A DNA stretch of 64,000 nucleotides from Branchiostoma lanceolatum. Its lineage: Eukaryota; Chordata; Leptocardii; Amphioxiformes; Branchiostomatidae. Position numbers and translations under genes: made by a program. Positions 10,142-22,200 of this stretch are shown in pieces (position 1 is the stretch's first letter; every line of letters begins with the position of its first letter). The stretch covers positions 131,501-195,500 of the forward strand of contig NC_089731.1 in assembly GCF_035083965.1 (NCBI RefSeq), in the 5' to 3' direction. The notes below the pieces were generated by a model. The model was not told where the DNA came from. It saw only the letters and a program-made list of their open reading frames with translations, and did no database searches.

Positions 10142-13087
10142 ATGGACCATGTCGCCTTCCTCCTCCTGCTGTGCGGGGCCCTCGCGATGCCCGGCCGGGG
10201 CCTGGCCGCCAGGGGGCAGTGCACGTACTTCAAACGGGGCGGGACGCTCTGGCTCAAGAACTACGTCTGCTGTGACAACTGCGGCGAGAATAACGGGGAG
10301 CCGGCCTGTGGCAAGGTGAGTACGGGTCATCTCCAAGCAGATGGGAGGATCAGGCTTTACGCCTGTCTTTAGTGGGGTTTAAGCCTGTTTTTTTTAAACA
10401 TTTAGAGCTCTTTTCTAGCATTTGCAACGGTTTACCTCGTACTGAGAATCGTGAAAAATACAATACTAAACAAGAGCACTGCATATTGCACACACACACA
10501 CAAACAGTACAACTCAAAGAATGAACTGGATCCTCACATCTGCTTGGAGATCATGTAGGAAAGCACGAACGTCACATTTGATCTCCAGGGAAAGCTCAGT
10601 CCCCTGCTTCTATTTGAGCCGAATTCTACATTGTACAACGTATGAAGATTTATGAAAACACCTCCCTCCCTTCCAGACTACTTACATAGCGGCCGATACG
10701 GAAGACGACAAGATCAGGAGGAGTAACGCCTACTGCGGGCCGTGCGGGGAGGACCTGGGCGGCGCGCGGGAGGAGGGCAGCGCGTTCGGCTGCGGGGGCT
10801 GCGAGGGCCAGGCCAGGGTGAAGGAGGGGTGAGCGGTTCGGTTATGAAATATACTTTTGACGAAATATTCAAACGCTTACACACCACCAAAGAGTTTGCT
10901 CCTTTTTTTGGGGAGCTTTCGAGACGCACTCTCTCTCTTCTTTAAACCGTTAAGTCAGTGTCATATGCAAGCTTGAGATAGTGACGTCACCTGTCCCTGT
11001 TTTTGTCGTTAATCTAATTAAAGATATCTAGTTGTGAACTGTTGTGAACACCGTGTATTATAATAGGTGTTTCAGAAAACAACACTAGTACTGCACAAGT
11101 GCGTATGCACACATGGAAACGGAACTTACGTGAGTCATGATGTTTTCACTAAACATGAGGAGAATTATTTACAACAAACATAAAAGACACGCAGGTACAA
11201 TCATGCAAAACGCCGGATTTTTCACAGACCTGTGCAGCGATCTTACAGACTTAACGTTATTATGTCTTAGCTCACCCCCCATTTCCACTGGAGCCTGTCG
11301 CCGCTGAGTGGCTGACGATTGAACAGGTCGCTCAGTTTGTTTGTTTGATTTCTTAGATAAAGAAATAATCTTCTGACGTTTTGTACGTTTTGTTGTCTTT
11401 TAAATCATACTTTTACATCCTGCATCTAAGGATGCGATGTTACAGACAATTACTACTAAGACAAACTTCACCCTATCTGGTACACAGAGCGATATTTTCC
11501 ATTTACTGTTGTCATGTCCGACTCCTATTTCCATCTACATAGGTCAATTCCTCCATAAATCATTCCAAAGGCGAGACAGGATAACCCATACATGACTATA
11601 TTGTAACCCATATACTGGTTTCGATGATATTTTTGTACTTAGATTGTAGGATAGATTAGCCTTTAGTATTGTTGATTTGATGCCATACATTGTGCCATGT
11701 GCGATTGTTGAGCAATAAAGTTCATTCATTCATTCATTCATTCATTCTTATTCCAATTATAAAATCAGGTGTCACACAAGTTCTTATCCCCCGTCTCCTC
11801 AGGTGTGACAAGCGGTACGTGTACGCCGCCGCCTCCTTCTGCTGGCTGCACAGTAAGTGTTTCGAGCTGCGCTGTCAGAGAGAGGCTGAAGCTGCCGTGC
11901 AAGGGACCGGGTGAGAGAGCTACTTCTACATCTAACATGCTTCAAGAGTTTTTAGTACTGTTCTTCTTCTGGGTTATGAAGGAAACCGAAAGAACCAGTC
12001 AGATTTTTTTTCAGAATTACTTAAACTTTCCACAAACACTCACGACAAAAGAAGCATGTCATGTTGTTGCATATCGATTCATGGTTCGTGGGTAAAAACC
12101 TGCTGATCTACAGATCTTGCAATTGCTTAGTGTCACTGACGAAAAGGAGTGGATCGATGCTAACATTACCTGAAACGTCTGACTGTTCCAAAATTGTATT
12201 CAGTTGCTTGAGTACCTGTTATTTTGCGTATCTTATTGCCTGGATGTCTAACCTTCAGCAACGCAAAGAAGCATTTCTCTATCTGATGATTATATTATTA
12301 ATCGAGTTTTATTTGCAAGTTCTTGCCCGAGGGCTAATTGCAACATGAAACAATACATAGAAATGGTATACTGTATAGTGCTAGTTAACAATGGTTACAA
12401 ATGGAACAAGTGACTATTCTATATGAACTGCTACGGAATACAATCTAAGCTTTTGGGGTTTGACTTCTTTTTTGGAAGCAGTGGAAGACGAAGTGACCCA
12501 CTTTTTCTACAATGAGTGGGTTTTAAGAGGTTAGCAGGGTCATAGTTTTCTTTTCGTCAGTAAACGTTTGGAAATTGAGGTAAGTTTTGGTGGCGTCTTT
12601 AAATAGCTCAATTACATTTGTCTTGTTTCTCCACAGCTCGGCTGATGAGCCCTACTGCGGCGATACCCGCTGCGACCCGCCCGAAGACGCCGCCGGCTGC
12701 CCGTTCGACTGCTGCCCGCTGCGACCCGAGCGTCTCGGCATGATGATGACGTTTGTCTTGTTTCTCCACAGCTCAGCCTCCGGCATGATCATGACGTTTG
12801 TCTTGTTTCTCCACAGCTCAGCCTCCGGCATGATGATGACGTTTGTCTTGTTTCTCCACAGCTCAGCCTCCGTCATGATGATGACGTCTGTCTTGTTTCT
12901 CCACAGCTCCGATGATGTACAAGATGGGCCCTACTGCGGTGATACCCGCTGCGACCCGCCCGAAGACGCCGCCAGCTGCCCGTTCGACTGCTGCCCGCTG
13001 CGGAACCCGGAGGAGTGCCGCCACCCGCACCACTGCAGCAAGTGCCCGCCGCTCTGCTGCGCCGAGCCGGGGTGCTGCATGGACTGA
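10142..13087 (+). CDS. Secreted cysteine-rich protein, gene 2 (4 exons, variable exon 4)
   Basis: Exons 10142-10315, 10677-10828, 11803-11910 and a last exon ending at 13087 match gene 1 in order, phase and motifs: a signal peptide (residues 1-22), YVCCDNCGEN, CGPCGEDLGG...CGGCEG, FELRCQ, then CGDTRCDPPED...CPFDCCP and CCAEPGCC. With the last acceptor (exon starting at 12907) the protein is about 204 residues. With the first acceptor (12637) it is about 294 residues and contains a duplicated CGDTRC...CPFDCCP module. Five acceptors (12637, 12772, 12817, 12862, 12907) are all in the same frame, so length isoforms are possible. The exons are markedly more GC-rich than those of gene 1. The function is unknown; secretion is inferred from the signal peptide. 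Confidence 0.78.
11510..11745 (+). mobile_element. LINE 3' tail relic in intron 2 of gene 2
   Basis: The segment ends in GAGCAATAAAGTTCATT followed by tandem CATT units, a typical 3' end of non-LTR retrotransposons with simple-repeat tails. No coding part is left. The clade cannot be fixed by eye. Confidence 0.55.
12300..12360 (-). repeat. Dispersed repeat tail (GCAAGTTCTTGCCC family)
   Basis: A segment with TTTGCAAGTTCTTGCCC and GGGCTAATTGCAA. Related copies lie at about 14025-14110, 15105-15170 and, on the other strand, 36400-36445. On the minus strand it ends in AATAAA-like sequence, so it is probably a retroelement tail. Confidence 0.55.
12637..12920 (+). repeat. Tandem 45-bp repeats each carrying a splice acceptor
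   Basis: After a partial first copy of exon 4 (12637-12740), a 45-bp unit recurs. Each unit contains TTTGTCTTGTTTCTCCACAG followed by CTC, so acceptors fall at 12772, 12817, 12862 and 12907, exactly 45 bp apart. The first acceptor is 135 bp (3 x 45) upstream at 12637. All preserve the reading frame and no stop interrupts the array. Confidence 0.9.
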
Positions 13088-14024
13088 CGAAATTCCCGTC
13101 ACTCGGACGACGGGCTAGTCTCTACCAGGTCCTACCAGACTCTATTTGCTGGTTCCGTAGTACTGTAGTAATGCCTTCAATACCAGAGCTACCAACCAAA
13201 ATTGAGATGTTGAAAAACTTCCGCGAGTCTAGGTAGTCCGCCGAGCCACTCATGATGAATGAATAAATAAGCGCGATTAAATCAGGCTGTTGTAGAGTGT
13301 ATCTCGTTACCGTCAAGTACTGTAGAAGTATCCTCACTAGATAGCTGAAATAACGCGAACAGTTAGATGTACAAAGGTTAGGTGTGACAGGTCGGTCAGT
13401 GTAATATAACCAGCTGCTACCGCGCCGCGTGCCTGCGTAGCTGGTACCGGTGTTGTTCTGGCTATACAGATGGTATAGATACCAATGCAGATACAGACTC
13501 ATAGGGTTGCAGGTGGAATAGTAGAAATTGGCCATGTGCGATGCAAAGGGACGCCCCCTGCCGAAATACTGAGAAATGCCGAAAATCTGTGCAAGATGGG
13601 TAACGTTAGAACGAAATCATTTTTGTAGCTCCGGAACCAGGGGAACTAACCTAATTGAGTACGCCATGTTGAGAATGTATGAACTACTAGTATTAGAAAT
13701 ACCTAGCCTGAGATTCTGCAGTTACATATTCTGAACCATAATTTTCACTCAAGAACGATTGAATAAGCAAAGTTCTGAAGTCCGACTTTACGATGCTATA
13801 TCAAATATTCAATGGACTCATGGGAGCGAGTTAAGAAGATTTGTTTGTGGCTTGAACAAACTTTTCTGTATCTGTATCTGCCTCTATATAGCCGGTATAA
13901 CCGCAATTCAGTGTAATATACCAGCTTACCTCGGTACCATCATAAATAAACCACACTTTGATAGTTAATTCCTCCGCAACTGCCTGTGGAACGAACCTTA
14001 GTTTGTAAGTTTGCCAATGTTATA

Positions 14025-14110
14025 ATGATAAGTTTATTGCAAGTTCTTGACCGTAGGCTAATTGCAAAGTACATGTGACATGAAAGGACGGACAATATAA
14101 TACGAATCGA
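14025..14110 (-). repeat. Dispersed repeat tail (GCAAGTTCTTG family)
   Basis: AGTTTATTGCAAGTTCTTGA and GTAGGCTAATTGCAA, then GGACGGACAATATAATA. It is a member of the same family as 12300, 15105 and 36400. Confidence 0.55.
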
Positions 14111-15104
14111 TGCCTGAATTGAGACCATCAGATTTTTGGATATCAAGTCAAGTGTGATCATGGTTCATGGCTGATTAAACTTTTCTGAAAATAAGAATGA
14201 AAAAAATGGTCTACGCATGATTACTGACAGGAAAATATTTTTTTCAATCAAACTCATTGAAATGATATGATTAATGGGAGAGCATATGGAAACGAACCGT
14301 GTCCACTTGCAGGAGGCTAGGAGGGAAATCGTTTGTGTCGTCACTTTATTTCAGATTAATTTTTTTCTGAAAAATACGGTCTTTTATCCTTAACAGTGTT
14401 ACCTAGTACTGAAACCCCACAGAAGCTAATAGAACCAAACGGCACGCTAATGCTTGTGTCACATTTTCAATCCGGGGCCCGGCCGGGCAGTGTTTGGGAA
14501 CGAAAATATTATATAAAATACAACAAAAAACACAAAACGTACCAAACATTATTCAAGAGCATAGGTTGTGCATATTTGTTGATATACATTTTAATTTTTC
14601 GTTTCCGCTGGGAAATGTGACCCAAGCATAACTCCTGAATGAACGCGCGCTAGAAGAGCATGACGTTATATCATACCTAACTGCCTTCGTTTCCAGTCCA
14701 TTTTTCAGTACCTTTAACTTTTTGCAAACACATACTCAAAGCTACTTGAAAGATGACGCACATGAAAAGTGTTTTTAAGTCTATAGATCTATTTGATGTC
14801 TCTCTAATTTATATACATTTGTACTATACTACATGTATATGAGTTATTACGTAACGTTACACGCTAGACTTTAAATAGGCCCAAGGCACCTAAACGTTAC
14901 GCTACGGCTCTCTCTAAACGGTGCGCGCTTTCGTGCTCTCCTACTAAAAACCGATGAACTATTTGAAAGACACTAAATGTTGCAGAAATACAAAGACTGA
15001 GCCGGCTCCTTACATCTGCTTGAAGATTATGTTTTGCGTCCTGTGATACCGGTTATATATCACAGGTGGCGCTTTTACCATTTTATAATTTTTTAAAGAG
15101 AAAG

Positions 15105-15170
15105 TTTATTGCAAATTCTTGCCCGTAGGCTAACATGTATACGTAACACAGAGTGGACGGACAGATAATG
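15105..15170 (-). repeat. Dispersed repeat tail (GCAAATTCTTG family)
   Basis: AGTTTATTGCAAATTCTTGC, CGTAGGCTAACATG and GTGGACGGACAGATAATGA mark another member of the family at 12300, 14025 and 36400. It lies in the part of copy A1 that is absent from copy A2. Confidence 0.55.
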
Positions 15171-15339
15171 ATGAACAATATAACATATGAACTGACACTA
15201 AGTTCTAGCTTATTGGGTTCGCGAGACGTGAGTGGAAGACGAATGACCTCACTTTTCACCTTCGCCGAGAAGGTTATGCAGAGGGTAGCGTTTGTATGTG
15301 TGTATGTTTGTAACGTATACAGCATAACTCGAGAAGGCT

Positions 15340-15640
15340 TGGGTGGATTGTCTTGATATTTGGTAGGTAGGTAGGTCTTGATGAGACTTGGAAATGATTA
15401 GATTTTGGGTCCCCTAGCGGCATGTCACGGTACTGCAGCGGAACTTCCTGTTTTGATATCTCGTGTTCTGGACATGCTACGGTCCTGATTTTTGAGTGGT
15501 AGATAGCTCTTTGACCAGAGGGTAAGTGGTATAGGTTTGGGCCCCCTAGCGGCTTTTTTGGAACTGCAGGAGCAGGTTTTGCTTCAGACCTTGAAAGGGA
15601 ATAACTCAAGAAGGGCTTGATGGATGGTCATGATTTTTGG
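15340..15640 (-). repeat. Dispersed repeat with CCCCCTAGCGGC words
   Basis: Several imperfect units containing GGTCCCCTAGCGGCATG, TTTGGGCCCCCTAGCGGC and ATAACTCAAGAAGGGCTTG. It is the opposite-strand relative of the array at about 27100-27770. Confidence 0.65.
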
Positions 15641-15983
15641 TAAGTGGATAGCTTTAATGATGATGTACATGATTAGATACTAATTATGCAAATCAGTATC
15701 TAATTTGCATAATTAATGAGGAAAGTTTATGCATCCGCCAAATTCCATAATAGGACTCTCAAACATGTTACATATGTAACTGAGGAGGAGAGAAAAATTA
15801 ATAGATATCAACTATGCAAATGAGGTATTTACAAGATAAGTTCTTGTACCGCCCTTTCTCAGCTTCAAGGGGATGGGCACTAATTCTAGCAGAGCGTGAA
15901 TCAAAGTTATCTAAGTGAAGTAGTAATTCTAAATATTTTTCCATGGTAACGGTATATCTTTCCATGGTATATCTCCATAATAA

Positions 15984-15991
15984 TGACGTCA
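15984..15991. promoter_or_regulatory. CRE-like site upstream of A1
   Basis: A perfect TGACGTCA palindrome about 210 bases before the A1 ATG, followed by GATTGG (an inverted CCAAT). Both are kept at the same relative place upstream of A2 (TGACGTCA at 48562). This is a plausible promoter; no experiment supports it here. Confidence 0.45.
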
Positions 15992-16201
15992 GGTAGTGGT
16001 AGTGGCTACGTAATGTTCACCTTGATTGGACAAACAAAGTCATGTGATGAAATGTTAATCTCAAGCGAAACTGGTCCCAGCCAGTCGGCAGGCAGCGCGC
16101 GATCTGTGAACCCGTCTGGTGTTGGGCTCCATAATTTCCCCTTCTTGTGCGTGTTTTTCTATAGTTTTCGTCAAAATTGACACTCTAGAGGTACCCTAAA
16201 C

Positions 16202-19200
16202 ATGCCTCAAACATATATCAAGACGTTTTTCAAGCCGACACCACGTCCTACCCCGGGACCAAGCGCATCTACGACAGCTGGCGGCGATGTGACCCCGGCG
16301 CCGGCCCGGCCGCCTTTCATACAGGGCCGCAGTCTGTTCCAGCCCAGCCCGGCGGTATCGAGCACACCTAGGCCGGCTGAAACCACTGCCGGTAACGCAG
16401 GTAAGTCCGATAACAATTCATTGGCCTCCGCCTGATCTAAAGCAGGTGTACCAGTGCGGCCATGTAAACAGTTGTTTTGCTATGCCATGATAAATTGGGC
16501 CATAAATTGGCACCTTTTTTCTTTCTACTTCCTTGTTTGTTGGCGACGCCATTTTGTTTGTTCGACGCTCTTTCACGAAGTCGTCATGCTTATGTTCCGC
16601 TATGAAAAGTGCTTATAGATTATTACCAGTGAAACTAAATGTATAGCAGTTCATTATGTTTTGTTGGACATAGATTAGCATCTACATCTACATCTATACA
16701 GTACTCGGCAAGGCCCCGCGAGGGACATACCGCCGAGGGAACGTCAGGGTCATGCCCAGCTGCAGCAGGTGGTGGTGGTGGTGAAAAAGAAAAATCCGAA
16801 AAAAGACAAATATAACTCGTGCAACAAACAATATATAAATAAGTGGGTAATAAATGGTGATATGTACAATGTTGCTGCACTGGGTGGTGACCTGACTCGC
16901 TCTGGGGCTAACCGCTGTAACTATAGGAAGGCCAAGGTACTTGGCCAACCCAGATTTGAAAGTGTCTACTGATGTGGAATCAATGATATGTTGGGGTAGA
17001 TGGTTCCAGTCTATTACTGTTCTCAGGAAGAAGCTGCTGCGATGTGTTTCTGTCTTGCATGAAAATGTCTCTCCGTCGACCACTACTAGTACTTGTTGGT
17101 ACCGGTCCAGCAGCTACAGTAGTTCTTTACCCAGACTAGGGTTTCCCCCCTTATCCCATAGTACTGTAGTTTATGAATGAGTCTGTTGTGTGGTACACTG
17201 TCAAATGTTTTTGAAAAATCGAGTATAGCCATGTCAATTTGGTATCCCAGGTCAAGCCATGAGGTTAAGTCGTGCAAGGTTGTTATCAGTTGGGACTCAC
17301 AAGAGTGCCATGATGTTATGTCGTGCAAAAATGAATCATCTGATCGGGGGTCGCAAGGTTCAAGGAGGTCCTTTGACGTTCTTTGATGCTCATGAGAACA
17401 GGCTTTGGCATAATACACCGCGACATGTTGACATGACCCAAACTTGACGTTATCTGCTCCTGCACGTGAATAGGTCATGTTACGTTAGCCGCGGCAACTG
17501 TTGGACTTGGAGGGCTTAACTAAGCAAGAGAAGCCCTCCAACAGTCGCCGCAGCTAGCCGTGGCCTAGACACACGCACACAAGCACAAGTCACCAAGCGT
17601 TAAATACCAAGAGAGACAATTGACTCGTAACTGTTGTTGTTGTACCAAGCGTAACCCAGCGTCCTGACTGGGGAGACCACGTCTAGCCCAGCAAATGAAT
17701 TTTAATGGAGTTAAGTCAGTTAACCCATGTAGGCCAATTTCGTTACAACTCTATGTATAAAGGAGACAAATTGTTGTACAATGGAGGTTGTACAGTACAC
17801 TAGTTACAGTCCCGCTTGCAGTGTTGTCAACATACTGTTCTATGGTATACATAGATGGATTGTCTTTACTGTTAGTCATGAATTAGATTTTACTAGTAGT
17901 TCTTTAGAATTGTCAGATATTAGCAATACAATGTAGTTCAACTGTCATGTACATTGCAATTGTAAGTTACCATACTTGGTACCTGTTACAATAGAGTTCT
18001 TCTTTCAACTACAGCCCCTTTGACGTCCGATGGCGCCATGACCAACTCACAATCAGCTTCAGTCTCCAACTGCCCAGCAGGGTCACAATCGGCTCCAAAA
18101 GCGAAACCCCGCAAGCCAGGCACACCGAGAGGTCTGGGCTCAACTACACGAGGTCGCAAACGCAAACATGGGGCTTCAAAGGAAAATAGTGGCAATATAC
18201 GTAACAAGGTAATTTTGCAGGTATTGTGTTTTTCTCCTCACCCAAAAATAGACTTCCCTCTTGAACTTCCCTGGAAGAGATTGCTGTGTCACAAGGGTTG
18301 ATTGATATGAAAATTAGGTTAACATTATAATTTTCTTTTAAAAAATCAACAAAACAACGATTGGGAAAGTTTTCATGTTTTCATATGCAACCTCCTTCAC
18401 TCATGCAAGGAGTTTTAAGATACACATAAAAAAATACAACATGTACATGTATAACATTACTTATATTTAAACTAAATTAAAGTGTCATCATTTTTATTTC
18501 ACGTGTAGTAAGGTTTTATGATTTGGTCCTTCCTAGGAAATCACAAACAAGAGAAGCAGGAAAGACAGTGAACCACCAACCCCCAACCATGTGCCTGAGG
18601 AAGGGGATCAGAGCACGGGTATGTCTGTCTGTTTGTTACTCCGGGGAGGAGGTGTGACCTCCTTCTGGGAGTATTGGGAATGTATTTGTTTGCGCGTTCG
18701 CAGCTATAACTCACGATCCCGTCGTCGCATTGGTGTGTAACTTGGCATATCGTTTGCCTGGTTCGGCGTGGTGATGCACAATAGCTTTGTTACACCATAA
18801 CTACTTTAAACGTCAATCCAATATCGTAATTGCACCCCTATAATTAATGCTATGTCCCACTGCCCTGCCATAGGGACCATGTTATAATCCGTTATGCATG
18901 ACTGGAATACTTCAGGCAGATACGGTGTATAAATCTTCCTTACTTGCTGTGATCGTATAGTCACTGTTACATTGAAAAATAGACAACGTGCATCACCACA
19001 CGCAACCTAGCAAACGACATACCAAGTTACATACCAATGCGGCAACGGGAATTGTGAGTTTTAGCTGCGAACATGTGTAGAGTGACCTCCAGTCTGTGTA
19101 TTAAGTATGCCTTGTCCACTCGCAACTCGCTTACAGTATGTGCGCACGGGACGGACGATGCACTTTTACGCACAGTGTGAAAATGGGAAATCTCTGGACC

Positions 19201-22200
19201 TTCAAACTTACCACACTTGTAGTTTATAATACGGAGGCTGTGACAATGTAAAAAGTTTACGCAGGGGATGAAAGATTGTTGAGAAATATCTCTCAGAAAA
19301 GTGCGCGCGCCAGTGTCACTTCCGGGTGGTTAGATCCGGTGACCTTTGACCTTCGTGAAATGTTACGATAATATAAATTAGCCTTTTTTATTGCAAATAG
19401 CTTGATAGCTATAGATCAGGCCGGCCTGCAATTGTGGAAAGAGGATTTACTGCATATTTGTGATTTCTGATACATCTTAGTTGTAAGGCTGAATGGTTCG
19501 TTGATAATTGAAAAGGGGCCATCTAGATCTAACTTTGTGACTTTTCCCGGAATTTCTAGATCCCATCTATGTCATACTGTAAAAACATACTTTTCAGCAG
19601 GTTGACCACTCCTGTATTGAAAGAAAAAGATAAACAAACACTTTTTCTTTACTTGCTCTAAAACACTACTTGGACTGAGCAGAGATGCAAAGTTTGTGTG
19701 GGTCAATACTTGTACATACTATAAATACTTCACGGAGAATTGTGTCCTACGGACTCTTGTTTGTTTTAAATTTAATGTTTGTAATGTTATTACAAATTAA
19801 TTGAGAGGTGCAAAGAATGGACACAAATGATCTAAACCGGTATAATCGCCTTTCAGCATAACACACCAGCTGCGCAGGCACACAGCGTGTCAGCAGCTGG
19901 TTATATTACACCGCATGATGTTAGTTATTTGACACAACTTAGTCTACCGGTATCAATAATCTTATGCAATAATGTGCATGTTAATTGTCATTTGCAATAA
20001 CTGCAGAGTCTGAAGTAAATGCATAATTTGATCTTGCGAGATATCAAAGAAATCATGAAAATAGATGATTAATTAATGTTCATGTAGTGATTGTTCTTTT
20101 CATTGGAAGTCACAGCAAGCTGTCCCTTGAGTCCAATTACACCTACTGAGACCAACGGCAACAACACACAGCCGACTGCCCAGTCAACAGCATCAGTATC
20201 TGGTGGCGTCACCACCCCAGCAGAGTCACTACTGGCAGAACAGTCCCGCGAACTGGAAAATGGTGGTAGTTTGCAGGTAGGGGATTTGTATTTTTACTCT
20301 AATTAGGGACAAAGTTTTTGCATCACCCTAATGTATCACCAAACTTCACCTGGGGGGAGTTTTGTTTCAGATGTATATGTGTGTGTGCATGAACATGTAT
20401 ATGTGTGTGTGCAGTAGTCTGATTTATCTTATTACTGGGAAGGGACCAGAAAAAATTAATGATCTTGACGTCTATAGCACTTTTGCTGAGTAGGTGTGAG
20501 GCCGTGCACTATCTTGGTTTATGGCTGGCATTTTGCCTATGTTTCTATTATTGAAATATGACTCTTTATGAGGAGTCATATGTCCCACACTGTGACTGAT
20601 GGTGGATGAGGGATTGTTGTCTGTTCTATGTTAATATATATATTATATTTCTATTTTAGCTAACTCCTTGGTTGATGCAAGTTCCTTACCCATATTTATA
20701 TGATTGCCATAGTTAAGTTACCTTGTTTTCCTTCCCAGGTAACAGGTAACAAAAGAGACAAAGGAAAAGAAGATGAACCATCAACTTCTACCCAAATGCC
20801 TGTTAAAAAGGAAAAAGAAAGCACTGGTAAGTTAGCAGTTACAAACAAAGAAATAATTTAGAATGCCCAAAACTATTCCGCTGTTCACAATCAAATCATT
20901 CGGGCCATATTTTGTAAAAAACAATTTATCGATAGCTAATTGCGTGTACGTAAATCTACATTTCTCAACAAATTTTATGTAATGAGCGGAGTCAACAATT
21001 GAGACAAAAGATGTTACTTACGTAAGGAGATATACATTGTTTGGCAAAACAAAGCTCAGTCTGATTACAAGGTTTTACTACACTGGCATTTGTAACCTCC
21101 TTTCCCTTTTTGTATATCATTAAAAGCTGAACCAGATAGTGAGTGAGTGAGTGAGTGAGTGACCATGTTTTCATTAGAAATCACTGAATGTTGAAGTGCA
21201 TGTAAAGTGTAACTTGCAAATTCTACAATTATGAATGGAAATGTTTATTCGTTTTGTAATTTATTTTTCTCTGCAGGGGATGTCAGCTTTCGGCTGAAGT
21301 TTGACCTGACGGAGCTAAAGCAAGATTTTCGAATAACAGCACGGGGAGATCAACCCATCCTACACGCTCTTCAGGCCGACACAAGACTCGACAAAATCAA
21401 GAAGAAGCTCTCAAAGATTTACCTCGATCCTTATCATGGTGAGAACAACCCAATCCGGGGGGTACCAAACATGGGCAGCCCATGTAGAGTGATAGAAGGT
21501 GGCAGGTTTGAGGCAAAATTAGGAAAAGATGAAAGCGGTAACATGACATTGTATAGTGATGTTGAGCTGAAGTTAAGTGAAAGGTCTAAGATCTATCTTG
21601 ATCTTAAAGATCGACCCAGTAACACACCTTGGCTTGCCAAGAAAAACACAACCATGTTCCAATCTCCAATTTTGGTTGATTGCCTTCCTGGTGACACATT
21701 TGTAACGGCCCTCCTCAGAGATGGGAGAATTGATAAGAAAAGGGTCAGGTACACTAGTCTCATCTGCAGAGGTAGCACAGGTGAGGTTAACATAAAACTT
21801 ACTGACAAGTCTGCTGTTAACCACGGCAAAACGTTCACCTGTAAAGTGCTTAAAACCGCACAAGTCAGTGATGAAGAATGGGAGAAAGCACATGACAGAA
21901 GTTGCCAGGCCAACAGTCCTGATGTAGCTATGTCAGATACTACAACGGGTAATGGGGCCCCAGATATACAGGCAGAAGCCACCTCAGGGCCTGACACAGG
22001 AAATAAGAGTCTTCAGACAGAATGGATAACCCAACTTGTTGAGATGCTCATACGAAGGAGCCAGGCTCTGGTTGCTAACCTCTTGGACTTAGACTTTGAG
22101 CAGAAAGAGTCAAGTAATGCAGAAAATAGACGTAAGAGAAAGTTGGACCAGTTTGCGAAGTTTTACAGGCAGGATTTTTACAATGCTAATAATGAGGAGA

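Larger units (their letters stand above)
13088..15983. other. Intergenic region upstream of FAM111-like gene A1
   Basis: No gene recognised. From about 13520 to 15085 it is homologous but visibly diverged from 47140-48540 upstream of copy A2. About 15085-15960 is extra relative to A2 and holds the repeat at 15340-15640 plus a retroelement tail. A palindromic repeat (GTGTAATATAACCAGCTGCT) is at about 13398, with relatives at about 13885, 19840, 25020-25340 and 47700. Confidence 0.6.

Noticed and set aside
21231-21276. ATG at 21231 as start of the protease gene (and 53800 in the second copy)
   Set aside because: It lies in intron sequence before a strong CTCTGCAG acceptor; the frame joins upstream exons in phase and leads to a PIP-box exon.
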